The position numbers and the translations under genes are program-made. From NCBI GenBank assembly GCA_030272585.1, contig BSYQ01000007.1, positions 3,910,001 to 3,974,000 of the forward strand: DNA of 64,000 nucleotides, written 5' to 3'. The notes below the pieces were generated by a model. It did not search any database. It saw nothing but the letters and a program-made list of their open reading frames with translations, and was not told the DNA's origin. Origin of the DNA: Bryopsis sp. KO-2023. Taxonomy: Eukaryota > Chlorophyta > Ulvophyceae > Bryopsidales > Bryopsidaceae. Below are positions 12,388 through 26,167 of the stretch, piece after piece (the first letter of the stretch is position 1; each line of letters starts with the position of its first letter).

Positions 12388-12669
12388 GATAGGAGGAGGA
12401 ATCGAACCTCCTTGGAACAGATCTCCCCGTTCCACCAGACCTGGCGTGTTGCGACCACTACGAAAAGGTTCGGCCGTTGGAGGCTGTCATTCGCGGCGTC
12501 TCGGGTACGCCAGTTGCAAGGGCGTCCACGCAACACGCAAACGGGCTGCTTTCACTTTGGTCAGGGAAGCGCGCTGTCGATATTGAGCACGAGTAGAACC
12601 GTCGTGAAAAGTGCACGAAAAGAATGCCACGTGCGCTCGTGTCCACGTCGGATTCGGCGGGTTGGGACT
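12388..12669 (-). repeat. Non-coding element copy B, inverted relative to copy A
   Basis: Read on the minus strand this repeats copy A: the ACGT-containing 5' block at 12669-12590, a longer diverged middle, and the 3' block at 12430-12388 with GGTTCGATTCC, again a perfect B-box match with a 5-bp GGAGG/CCTCC stem around it. Just before it the sequence GGAAC...GTTCC can form a second hairpin; the bases of that hairpin are partly kept in copy A. The two copies differ by about 55 bp in length, all in the middle. The element could be a pol III-transcribed RNA or a tRNA-like retroelement. Confidence 0.5.
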
Positions 12670-12930
12670 ACGGTTCGGTAGTTCGGGGACTACACCGTGA
12701 CAGAGTGCGTTACATCCACAGTACATCGATGGTACCTACGAGGAACGCTCCCTGCCCTAATCCCTGACTCAAAATCTCCCGACCCACCACAAAGTCACGT
12801 CAAGAATTGGGCAGCGGCCATCTGGCCATCTGCCCTTGTGGATTATGATTTTGATTTCCTTTTTATGGATTTGGGGGGTGGGGAGTCAGAGATTTCATTC
12901 TGTGGGCAATAGTGAGCTATGTGTGTTCAT

Positions 12931-12965
12931 TGGTTGGTTGGTTGGTTGGTTGGTTGGTTGGTTGG
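12931..12965. repeat. (TTGG)n microsatellite
   Basis: Nearly nine perfect TGGT units in a row. It lies in non-coding DNA between the inverted element and the 3' end of the UCH37 gene. The ORFs that run through it on each strand are simple-repeat artefacts. Confidence 0.9.
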
Positions 12966-13362
12966 ACAGCCAAGGCAGTCTTACTTTCCACAACGGCATG
13001 GAATTGCACCCCTCTTCGTTGTATATTTCGTTCATGGGAAGCTGGGCTGGGGGTAAGGGGGAAAAGCGCGTATTCCGATAAAACTGCTCTGATTTTACTT
13101 TCCAACATCCACCTGAGAGGTGATTTTCTTCACAGAAAGGGATGGATAGTGCACAACAGATGCTGGAGTCGGACAGCCAGAGCCAAAAATAGACCCCTCC
13201 AGAAGAAATATCCAGAGGACCTGTCAACCACCCTCTTGCCATGACACACCTGAGATCAACCTTCTTTTCGAACATTAATCGCATGTTGCAAACCTTTCAT
13301 CAACACCCCTCCCCTGCTCCGACCCCCCACCATACATCGACCTTCCATACCAGACACCCCCC

Positions 13363-16457
<3,095 letters not shown>

Positions 16458-19400
16458 ATGTCATGGAAGATGGTTGCTGATATCATGGGACATATCGGTT
16501 GCAATCGCAGCATAGGGCAATTGGGTCGACGACCGTTTTTCGCAGCCGGCCGCATAAAATGCAATCCACACCTTTCCAGATCCACATCGTCGCCAATCGG
16601 ACGGCGAGGCTACGTCAAAGTGCAATGTGGATTGGTGGGTACCCAAAAAAAGGGGTGTTTTGTAAAAACATTTTGGGGGAGAAAAGGGGCTGGTTGCTGG
16701 TTACCCCACAGTTTTCAGTTTGGACTGACTGTGTTGTGGTGGGGGAATTCTTGTGGGCAGATGGAGGAGCAAGGGATCGTTTTGCGGAATAGTTACGATG
16801 CATCGGTTAATGCAAGATACTGGGAGACTCGGCCGGTTTCGGTGACGAGCAGGTTCATACAGATAGGTGGGTTCAAGCTGCACACAATTGTATTGATTTG
16901 ACCATCACCGATTACACGATTCATTACCATAAAATAAGCAGAGCTCCCCCCCCCCCCTCTCGCCTTCAATCCCCATATTTCCTCCCTTTCTTTCTTTTTC
17001 CCCTGCTTTCAGTGCATCCCCCAACCAATCAGCTTCTATGCTTTCAATCATCAAGAAGGATATTTCCTGTGGAGGTGGTCCGTGACGAGGTGATATCAGT
17101 GCTGGTGGGGACCCCCCCCCCCCGTCCTCTCCAGAAACCGACCAAAATGTGCTGTATCGTCTGTAGGATTCGCTTTCAGCACTTGGTACTTGCGATCGAG
17201 GGTCAGAGGAAATGCTGCAGCCGATTTCAGGGATGTGTTAACACAGCTGGGGCCAGCTTTCGTCAAAATTGGCCAGGCAGTCTCCTCCAGGCCGGACGTC
17301 GTGTCCCCCGAGTACCTCAGAGAATTGGAAAAACTCCAGGATCAGATTCCTCCGTTCCCTGATGAGGCTGCTTTTGCTAGTAAGGAGCCCTGCGGGGTGT
17401 TTTCAAATCGATCGATTGCATATCTTTTTGGACGGCATTTTCGGGGTTAAATTCCCTCAAGAAAGCACCGACAGAGTGGGATGTTTTTGTTTTTTTTTTT
17501 TTTTTCTGTAAGCCATCCAGGAGGAACTCGGGCGTCCCGCCAGTGAATTGTTTTCTGAGATCTCGGAGGCTCCAATTGCGGCGGCCTCTCTGGGTCAGGT
17601 CTACAAGGCAGTTTTGAAGAGGTGTGGAAGCTCAGTGGCTGTGAAGGTGCAGAGGCCTGGAGTGGTGGAGCAGATCGCTCTGGACGTGTACATATTGAGG
17701 AGAATCGCAGCTTTTGTGAAGGAATGGCGAAAACTGAACAGCGATCTCCCCGCTTTGATCGACGAATGGGCCACGAGTCTGTTCCGTGAACTGGATTACC
17801 AAAGGTGAGGAGTGGAAGTCCGGGTGGTTCAAACGAAAAGGTTCAATAAAAAATAAATGGAAATGGATGTTTGCCCCCCCCCGAAAAAAAAAAAAAAATC
17901 AATAGAAGGGTGGTCATTGACTCCATCAAGTTAGGCAGAAAAGGAGGTAGCGATCCAAGAAAAGCTGTCAGAGGGAAAGATGGTGTTAAAGATTCCCAAT
18001 GTGATAAAAACACGAGCAAAAAAAAGAAAAAATACTCCAGCTACCGACATCTTGCATGCGTCTCGCTGAGTCTGACATGGGCCCTGTCTGCAGAGAGGCA
18101 GACAACGGCATCAAGTTTCAAGAGCTTTTTGGGAAAATGAAGGGGGTATATGTGCCGAAAATGATGAAGGAGGTGACGACCGCCAAGGTTTTGGTGATGG
18201 AATGGGTGGATGGGGAGAAGCTCCGGTCGGGTACCAGGGCTACTGAGGACATCAGTCGAACAGGGAGCTTGGACGATTTGAGGTTGGTGTCAGTGGGGGT
18301 GACCTGTAGCTTGGAACAGATGTTGGAGGAGGGATTCTACCATGCCGATCCCCACCCAGGCAAGGAAAAAAAAATTCCTCTATTGAGAAAGGGGGGAATT
18401 GATTTCAACAAAATGGTGACTGATAAATGCCTGTTTTTCGGTGAAAGGATTTTTGTACAATTTTTTTTTTTTGGGGGGGGGGGGAAGAATGAATGCACAC
18501 ATGATTGAGAAAATCTGATCAAAATTCGAATTCGGAAACTTTTGAATGTGGCAGTTTTTTCACTGTTATGTTGTGGTGAAGTCGATCAAGGAGGGGAGCA
18601 CCCCCTTTCGAATTTAAAAAAAAATCGCTATGTTCGTGTTAAAAATCGCTGTGGGGTGTTTTTCCACTCACAGGTAACCTCTTGAGGATGCGAGATGGGC
18701 GGCTGTGCTACCTGGATTTCGGCATGATGGGGCAAATCAACAGGACCACCAGGCAAGCCCTGGTGAGGGCCACCCTGCATCTGGTGAACAGAGAGTTCGA
18801 AGCTCTGTCGGAGGATTTCGTGACCTTGGGGTTTTTGCCACCCGGTTCCGAAAAGGAGCAAATCGTGCCTGCCCTCACTGGTACAACCATAAAGCTGCCG
18901 TTTTGCTTCTGCACCCTCAATCGTATTTAGTGTTGATGTTTACTAGTGTTACTCCAGTAATAGTGTGCCAGGTCACACTAATTCATGGAAAAAACCAAAA
19001 CGTTAAGCGGCAATGTACATTTCGGAAATAGTGTGGCCCACATTATTTTCTGTTGTTTGAAATTTCTGCCGTTTATGGAAATGGTGTAAGCTACACTAAA
19101 CACAGTTGAGCGTGTAGCTGTTTTCGGATATTGGGGGGGTCAATTTTTTGGGGGGGGTTCCCTAAATCAAAAATGACTCGTACGGTGCCTTCAGTAGCAA
19201 TCCAAGAGGCCAATTTCTGACATGATATTATACTGGTTCAAATTTAGTGGGATGATTTTCCTCTTTCAGGTGTATTTGAGGCGGCCCTTGCGTCCGGCGT
19301 GAGTAACCTGAGTTTCAGTGATTTGTCGGTGAACCTCGGCCAGACCATGTACCAATACAAGTTTCAGATTCCCGCCTACTACACCCTATTGGTCCGTAGT

Positions 19401-20937
19401 CTGACAGTTTTGGAGGGCATCGCGATCGCCAGCGACCCTAACTACAAGGTAACTGTCAAGTTTTCGACCCTCACTCCATATTTATATTATTTTACACACG
19501 CCCAAAAGGAAAAAAAAAAAAGTGTTGATAGGCTGACTGGGAAAAGACACCGTATCATCACCATGTCCATATCTAGCTCTCTACTCCAACCTCGCTCCAT
19601 ATATCCCCAGGGGTTTTTTGATAGGAAACATCAAATTTGAGAATCAGCCTCCAGGAGAGAAGTATGCAGAATTTCAAGGAAGAAACGTGGTTTTGTTGAT
19701 TTTTTTGTTCGGGGCGTTTGGGGGAAAAAAGGTTCTTTCTGCTGCTTATCCCTGGGTAGCCCGGCGGCTGCTGACCGACAAATCCGAGGAGCTGAGGGAA
19801 ACCCTGCGGGCATTGCTGTACAAAGACAAAAAATTCCAATTCAAGAGATTACAGGCACTTTTGACCCAAGCCATCCAATCCCCCGAAAGAGGAAACACTC
19901 TGGTGTCAGACAGTGACATGGTGGGTGAGGATGGAGTGGTTATATCCGGAAAACCCCTTCAATTTCTGCTCAAGGATGAGGGGGAGTTCGTCCGAGAAAT
20001 TCTAACAGATGAGGTTGCTAAAGGAATGGATGCTGCGTGGCGGCTGGGGCTGGACAACCTGATCAGTCATACCAGAAGCGTCATTGTGAATTCGATCAAG
20101 GGGGGACCGTGGGGTAAGGATGATATGGGGAGTCCAGTTTCAGGGCAGGCCAATCTCGTTCAGGTGGTGGAGTCTATTTTGGAGCTCCCAGCTTTGGCTG
20201 AGGATGAGGACAAGGAACAGGTGTGAGAAGGAAAAAAAAAGAGTGAGAACAATGCATGACATGGCATTTGAATGATATTTTATGACATTTAAATCCAGGA
20301 AATGAGAATCCCGCCCATCCGCTTTGTGAAGAAAATCATAGTACCACCCGTATGATATTCTGTTTTGTTGCAATGTTTTGTTTTTGTAGGTGGAGGGGAT
20401 TTGGCACCTGGCACAAGCTATGCAACGAATAGGAGATGGCCAGGAAGCGGGCACCTCCCAAGCAGGTCACATCCAAGAAGCAGCCATGGCTCTGAGCTGG
20501 CTGGTTCAGGTAAATCGATCCAGAAAATCAAATATCGAGTGTTTGGAACCGTGAATTGCGATTCGGTGTTTTCTTTGGTTCAGGGATTGGACATTTGATA
20601 TTCCTGTGTTGTTTTGTTTTTGTGGGGGGGCGGATAAGACGAAGGTTGGGAGCCTCCTGTAGCTCATCCACTGTGCAATGAAGCAAGGGACTCCCGGTAC
20701 CTCTCAAAAAAATCGATGCACAGATTCGACATGGTGTATTTTGATGCTTTGTGTTGATTGACGCAGGAAATCGAGGGGTTGCCTGATGAGGCCCGAGAAG
20801 AGGCCAAAAGAATACCAGCAACCCTGGCTGGCAAGGTTTCATCCAGATTATTTGCCCGGGCCATCCGAGCAAGCGTTGGAGCCCTCAGCAACGGTTCAGA
20901 AGAGGTTTCGGAGGAGGTGGCCACTGCTCCAGCATAG
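16458..20937 (+). CDS. Plastid ABC1-family atypical kinase (ABC1K)
   Basis: Ten exons join in phase: 16458-16634, 16761-16866, 17167-17379, 17513-17804, 18094-18359, 18674-18880, 19270-19448, 19732-20220, 20390-20509 and 20767-20937, giving 739 residues. ABC1K proteins are UbiB-like kinases; in chloroplasts they sit in plastoglobules and act on prenyl-quinone metabolism. Residues 1-59 are basic and Ser-rich like a transit peptide. Family motifs are complete: YWETRPVSV, the KxGQ motif (AFVKIGQAVSSRPD), the Ala-rich loop PIAAASLGQVYKA, the VAVKVQRPGV lysine, HADPHPGNLL and YLDFGMMGQ. A long helical C-terminal extension follows, as in several plant ABC1Ks. The fifth intron (18360-18673) starts with GC instead of GT; GC is required to keep the DPHPGN motif in frame. 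The exact subgroup (ABC1K1, 3 and so on) is not resolved. Confidence 0.93.
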
Positions 20938-21349
20938 ATCCACAGTTTTTTTTTGCTAGAAATTGGCCGGGATTGGGGGATTAGCGACGAAGCTTTTGCT
21001 TTTGGAGTTGGCTCAGTTGCTTCTTGTAAGAATTCGTTTTAATTCAAGTTCATATTTTGTTGTTGCTTTTCCTTCTTGCACTGGTGGTATTGGCATTTGA
21101 TTGATACACAACTGTGGCTGGAACTGTCGCATGAACCTTTCGGCCTTGACTCAATATATTTGATAAGATTACAAATTTGAGTGCGCAACCCCCAGTCGGG
21201 GGCCACCCCTATGGGATGCAGAGGTGGTATGGGCAAGCTGCACGCTACATAAATACTCCATGATCAAACTTTGCCCTGACAGAGTTATGTTCAGATACAG
21301 AACCAGTGCAGTGTCAAAAAATGGATTAAAACCACCAGTTCTCACAACC
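20938..21349. other. Convergent 3' intergenic region
   Basis: About 410 bp lie between the stop of the rightward ABC1K gene and the stop of the leftward SET-domain gene. It should hold both 3' UTRs and polyadenylation sites. No further coding frame is seen. Confidence 0.5.
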
Positions 21350-23522
21350 TTATCTGTCCCTGATCTGACTCCAAGCCCTCCTGGGATGTTGCCACAACTC
21401 AGCTTGGGATTCCCCTGCCACCAACCATTTCTTCAGCGACTTCCAGGCATTCTGCTCAGACTGACACACCACCATTGCCATTCCCACTCGCTGGTTTCCC
21501 TCCAACTGCCCCTCACTCAGGCTCCTGCGAATGGCTTTGACCTTGAATTTCACGATGCCCAGCAAGAATTTCGACACATCGATTCCAAAATCATGCTCAG
21601 TTACCCGATTCATGGGTCGGACCTTGGGGAACCTCCAGTTTTCGACCTTTTCCTTCAGTTCTTCGAACTTCGTTTGGGGTAATGTAACGACTCGAAGGCA
21701 CTCGGTCAATTCGATGGGAGGCCCTTTTCCAGGGATGATTTTAAACCACCCATTGTTGGGCATCAATCCATGAACATGCAGGAATTCCAGCCTGTCTGTG
21801 GGCGTCTTGATGACCTCTTCCTTGGTTTGTACTAGCTTTTCAATGACTTCCCAGATGCATAACTCGACACAATCAATAGGTGGGTTCACGTGAGGTTCAA
21901 CGAAGCCGTAGAATCGAAGCAACTCACTGTTTGATAAAGCTCCGAACGAATTTATCACTTCAGACCCTTCCGCTATGTTCTGCACGACAATACCATAACT
22001 ATGGATGAAGGATTTGCTGGATTGAATTTCAGCTTTGATCAACTGGAAACACATGAAACACACACCCACGTCCAGGACTGGCTAAATATGGGGGCCGCTG
22101 AATCCTACCAACAAACTCGACACATCATCCATGACATGCAAACCAGCATCCACTGCATGCATGCATGCACATACCTGACTGGCGATCATTTGAAGCACCC
22201 CCCTCTCCTCACAATGATTGAGCCTTACATTGCACTTCCCTGAGACGTGATTGAGCATATCCCACATCGGCACGATTCCCAGCAGCTTCTCATCCCCGAG
22301 AGTGAATGCATAGCTAGAAACCACTCCTGTCGCCCACAAATACAGTTTTTTTCTTCGTGCCCCTCGAGGAAAGCCAATATTCCTTTCCCTCCTCGCAAAT
22401 GGCTTGACGATTTCGTCATACCAGAAATCTACCTAGCAAATGCGTAACAAGTCAAATAGCAACGCATCTCCTGTTCAGGACCACCCTTGCTGTTCGTTTT
22501 CTTCCACACACACGGATACAGCTGGAGAAAATACTATGTTCAACCCCCCAACACGAGCCATGCAGAATGTAGTTTGCTGGATTGAGGATTCGATCATGTC
22601 TGGTCAAATTTTACTTCACAAATAAGGTGAGAGTTCGTTTTACCTGACATGGAGGCTCCAAATCACAACGCTCCCATGGTGGATCCATTTTGTCCAGGAC
22701 TGAAGTTCCAACGAGGGACTCCAATTCTCGTTCGCTCCAAGCAAATGGCAGATCATCGACAGAGTCTGGAAGGAAGTCCATGTACGGACCCCATCTGGGC
22801 AATCGAAACAACACGATGAATTTCACTTGCTTAGACATAAAAAGACAAGCAGGTGATCCCCAGCGGAATTCCTAATGAAACGCTGAATCTTCCTGGCTTT
22901 GGACAAGGAAGGAAGTCGAACCCAATTCAGCATACTCACAGTATGGGTGCTGGATTGTTTTCTGAAAGGCTTTTTGTCAGAGTTCGTTGCAGCCTGGATA
23001 TGCCAGCCTTCTTTTTTTTATTGAAAAGTTAGAAAAGCTAGAAAAGAAAAGAAAGGAGAAAGAAGAGTTAAGGTAACTTGGAATTTGAGGGAATTTGATA
23101 TCTGTTTCATACACACCTTGATTGATCCCCAAGGTATTTCTCATGCATGACAGCCACCACAAGGCCAAGGAACTCTGGTAATCGCCCTGCGAGCACAACC
23201 AAAGCAGCAGATGTTTCAATCAAGCATGGAGCATCACCTCGCCTTTCAAATTGCAATGTAAAGATCCTCCCCCACCTTCTTCTCGAACCAACCCCTTTTC
23301 CCTCAAGTAGGACGAAATCATCGAGGTCTCCTCCCAGAGCACGAAGTCGTCAGGTACCTCCACAACGATTTCCCCTTCTCGAATAGGCTCCAGCGCCACG
23401 ACCCCTCGGCCTGTTTCCTCAAAAATCTTTATGCCACATTTCGGGCATCGGATTTTGCTTTCCCGCATCCATGCAAAAAAGGAGGCCTGGCTGGGATCGG
23501 GCTGGGTGCCATGGCTTGGCAT
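21350..23522 (-). CDS. SET-domain protein lysine methyltransferase, SETD6/Rubisco-LSMT type
   Basis: Five exons join in phase: 23522-23276, 23186-23117, 22794-22644, 22432-22175 and 21979-21350, giving 451 residues. The split SET domain begins with GRGVVALEPIREGEIVVEVP and ends with the catalytic half: VPMWDMLNHVSGKCNVRL and EGSEVINSFGALSNSELLRFYGFVE, which carry the NHxx cofactor-binding and GxxxNxxxLxxYGF substrate-site patterns of this class. The C-terminal 200 residues correspond to the Rubis-subs-bind substrate domain. Members methylate lysines in non-histone proteins such as Rubisco, aldolase or RelA. No clear transit peptide is visible, since the N terminus goes quickly into the domain, so a cytosolic or nuclear SETD6-like role is as likely as a plastid one. 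Confidence 0.88.
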
Positions 23523-23775
23523 GTTCTATACACACAAGGCCCAGCTAAGTCAATCAACCATCAACTTCTCACCACCTGGAGGGATTTACATTGTCTGCTG
23601 GGGATGCTGAAACAGGGAAATAGAGGGATGTGGAGATGATTAATTGGGAAACCTACAACACGTTTAAAATTCTGACGTCACTCCTTCAAATTGTGTCAAT
23701 TCGACGGGGTGCAATTCTGTGATCGCTGGTTGTCTTATTTTTCCGACGTTTTGCGTACATCCACGCTTGGTCGCA

Positions 23776-25132
23776 ATGTCCAGGCGGGCCGCCGAGAGGC
23801 TCCTGTGCCGCCGATCAACGATCTGGGCTTGCGGACATCAAGACGGATGGTCTGTCATAACTTATTCCGCCAAAGGCACGCGTTGCACCTGGGACGCCGC
23901 GCTCCCTTTCGTTGCAACCGCTTCGAGCCAGGCAAACACACTCGGCTCCTCTCGGACCCCTGCCAGTACTTCACCAGCCACGCTGAAAACGAAGCGTCTT
24001 TTTCACTCCAATCCGGATTCTAGAAGGATGTTTGGACTCGATCTCCTCAGAGGCGGCGTGGGGGCCTGGGATAGTCTCAACTATGCTGCATGCAAAAATG
24101 TGTTTCCGCTTCAACATCGCGCGGCGAAGTCAATCAGGGGTACGACAGCGTTTCCCAAATCGTCCACCTCAACGCAGCCGGACGACGGAGGCCTGTCCAA
24201 AACCAGGACTGTGTCGCCAGGCATTGGATTCGTTGCAGGTGCTGTGGGGAGCGTTGTTGGTGTGGGAGGCGGCACCCTCATCGTCCCCATGGTGTCGAAT
24301 TTTTGTACATCTATTCCCCAACGTGTGATCTCAGGAACCTCGCTGGCGGCCGTCATTTCCACTGGTAGGAGTGGCTTCGTCTCGTTGACCAGGAAAAATT
24401 AATATATTTGTCGAACGAAAGTTCTGGAGGCGATTGACGATGAAAGCATGTTTTGGTTGTTCAGGATTGGTCGCATCATACACATATGGTGCAAGCGCCT
24501 CCATCGATTACAGTGCTGCAGTCCTGGTGAGCACCGCCGCCATGTTGGGCGCGCCTTTCGGTGCCAGGATGACGATGGTTCTGGACAACGCCAAACTGAA
24601 ACGGATTCTGGGGTATTTTCTGATGGCGGCGGCGGTTCTGGTCCCTTTGAAATCCTTGTTTATGCAAGATGATATGCTTGCTTCGAACACTGCCGAGAAT
24701 GCATCTTCCACGGACAGCTCGCCGCCACAGCCATCCACAGAAAATCCTTGGGATCTCACGTGGCCTGGTTTGAGTCAAATGACTCTGCTTTCAGGGACGG
24801 GGTTGATTGCAGGTGTCGCTTCTGGACTGTTGGGAATCGGGGGTGGGACGATAGTGACGCCTTTATTGGCGATTGCGACGTCTATGCCGCAAACGCACGT
24901 CGTGGGTACTTCCTTGTGCGCCATGATTCCTCCCTCGATAGTGGGGCTGATTCAGCACCACCGCCTGGGAAATGTTGATTGGCGTCTAGGACTGGGGTTG
25001 GCGCTGGGGACGATGATTGGTGGGTTTGCCGGTAGCAATTTGGCTTTGACGATTCCTGATAGCGGGTTGAAGGGGGTGTTTGCAGTTGCGATGTTTTCGT
25101 TGGGCCGATTGACCCTAGCCAAGGGAAAATGA
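23776..25132 (+). CDS. TauE/SafE-family membrane permease, organelle-targeted
   Basis: Two exons (23776-24364 and 24465-25132) give 418 residues. The family moves sulfur-containing or organic anions across membranes. Two homologous halves each open with the family signature: VGVGGGTLIVPMV and LGIGGGTIVTPLL. About seven hydrophobic segments can be seen, separated by an acidic Ser/Pro-rich central loop. The first 145 residues are not part of the family core: they are Arg/Ser-rich, poor in acidic residues at the start (MSRRAAERLLCRRST), and probably carry the protein to mitochondria or plastids. The start at 23776 is the first ATG in the frame, which is open upstream to 23719. The gene lies head to head with the SET-domain gene, 253 bp apart. 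Confidence 0.85.
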
Positions 25133-26167
25133 GCCAGTGTATAAATTCTTGATTGGGGAAAAAACAAGATTGCCTCCCTCATTTTGGGCAGTTTGTATAA
25201 TTGTTCTGTGAACATAATTTAAATACTGGTGCAGCCTAGGATATGTCCTTGTAGAAAGATGAAAGAGTCTGGATATATTGTTGATACGATTTATAGAGGG
25301 CATTGTCGATCTGGCAGAAGAGGCCCAATCAAAGCTGCAAAAGTGTGGGGATGGCGCGTTGATTTTTTCGGAATTCTTTCTATTATGGTTGCACAAATGT
25401 TGATGTTGTGAACGAAGATCGAAAAACCAGCCTGATGAATTGTCCCAACAAGAATCATCATCGAGATCGACAATGCCAACCCAAGGGGTCCTGTCTGTAA
25501 TTTGTTTTTTTTTGCAATCAATCCAAGGATACCCCACAGTTTTTAGCCATGACTGACTTTGCCTGCTTAAAAGCAAAACCAGGAAAGAGATCCCAGATTG
25601 CAGCTATCAATGCAAACCAACTCCTCACATTCTCCTACTTTGAATGGATTTTCACATCAACACCACCAACTCCTTTTACCTTGCTGCAATTATGTTCACT
25701 GCAAAGATGTGCAATGGAAATGTGATCAATACCAGCCCCGGTTCTGTGGGGGAAAACGATACAAGCTGCCCCCCTGAATTGCTGCTTGGGTTAGGAGGCT
25801 GGTGTGAAGCAGCAGTTTTCTGAGAACAAAACATGGACTCATCATGGAAAATGTGTGAGAATTGCCAAAAAAATACTTCGATTTGTTAATATTCGTCCAA
25901 AAACCATGGCGAGGCAATCATCCACTCTACGCGCACTTCCCTTTCCCACCACCACCACCACCGAACGCAAAAACGTCACCTCCCTTTCCAACCGAAAAAA
26001 GACAAAAAAAAATGACAGAACACACCTATGGCATCGCACACTAGATTTTACTTTGATTCTCCCCCCACCGTCACAAAAACACTCGACATTAGTCGACACC
26101 ATCACAGAAACACCCGACATTAGTCAATGCCTCCCCCACTGTTTTGCAATTGAACCTTCGACCCCCC
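25133..26167. other. Convergent 3' intergenic region
   Basis: AT-rich DNA between the stops of the TauE/SafE gene and the zinc-knuckle gene. I see no exons. The right part (25900-26160) has CAC-rich tracts, probably the 3' UTR of the leftward gene. Confidence 0.45.

Noticed and set aside
12895..13284. ORFs with repeated Asn-Gln-Pro-Thr or Gly-Trp-Leu-Val units
   Set aside because: They are translations of the (TTGG)n microsatellite.
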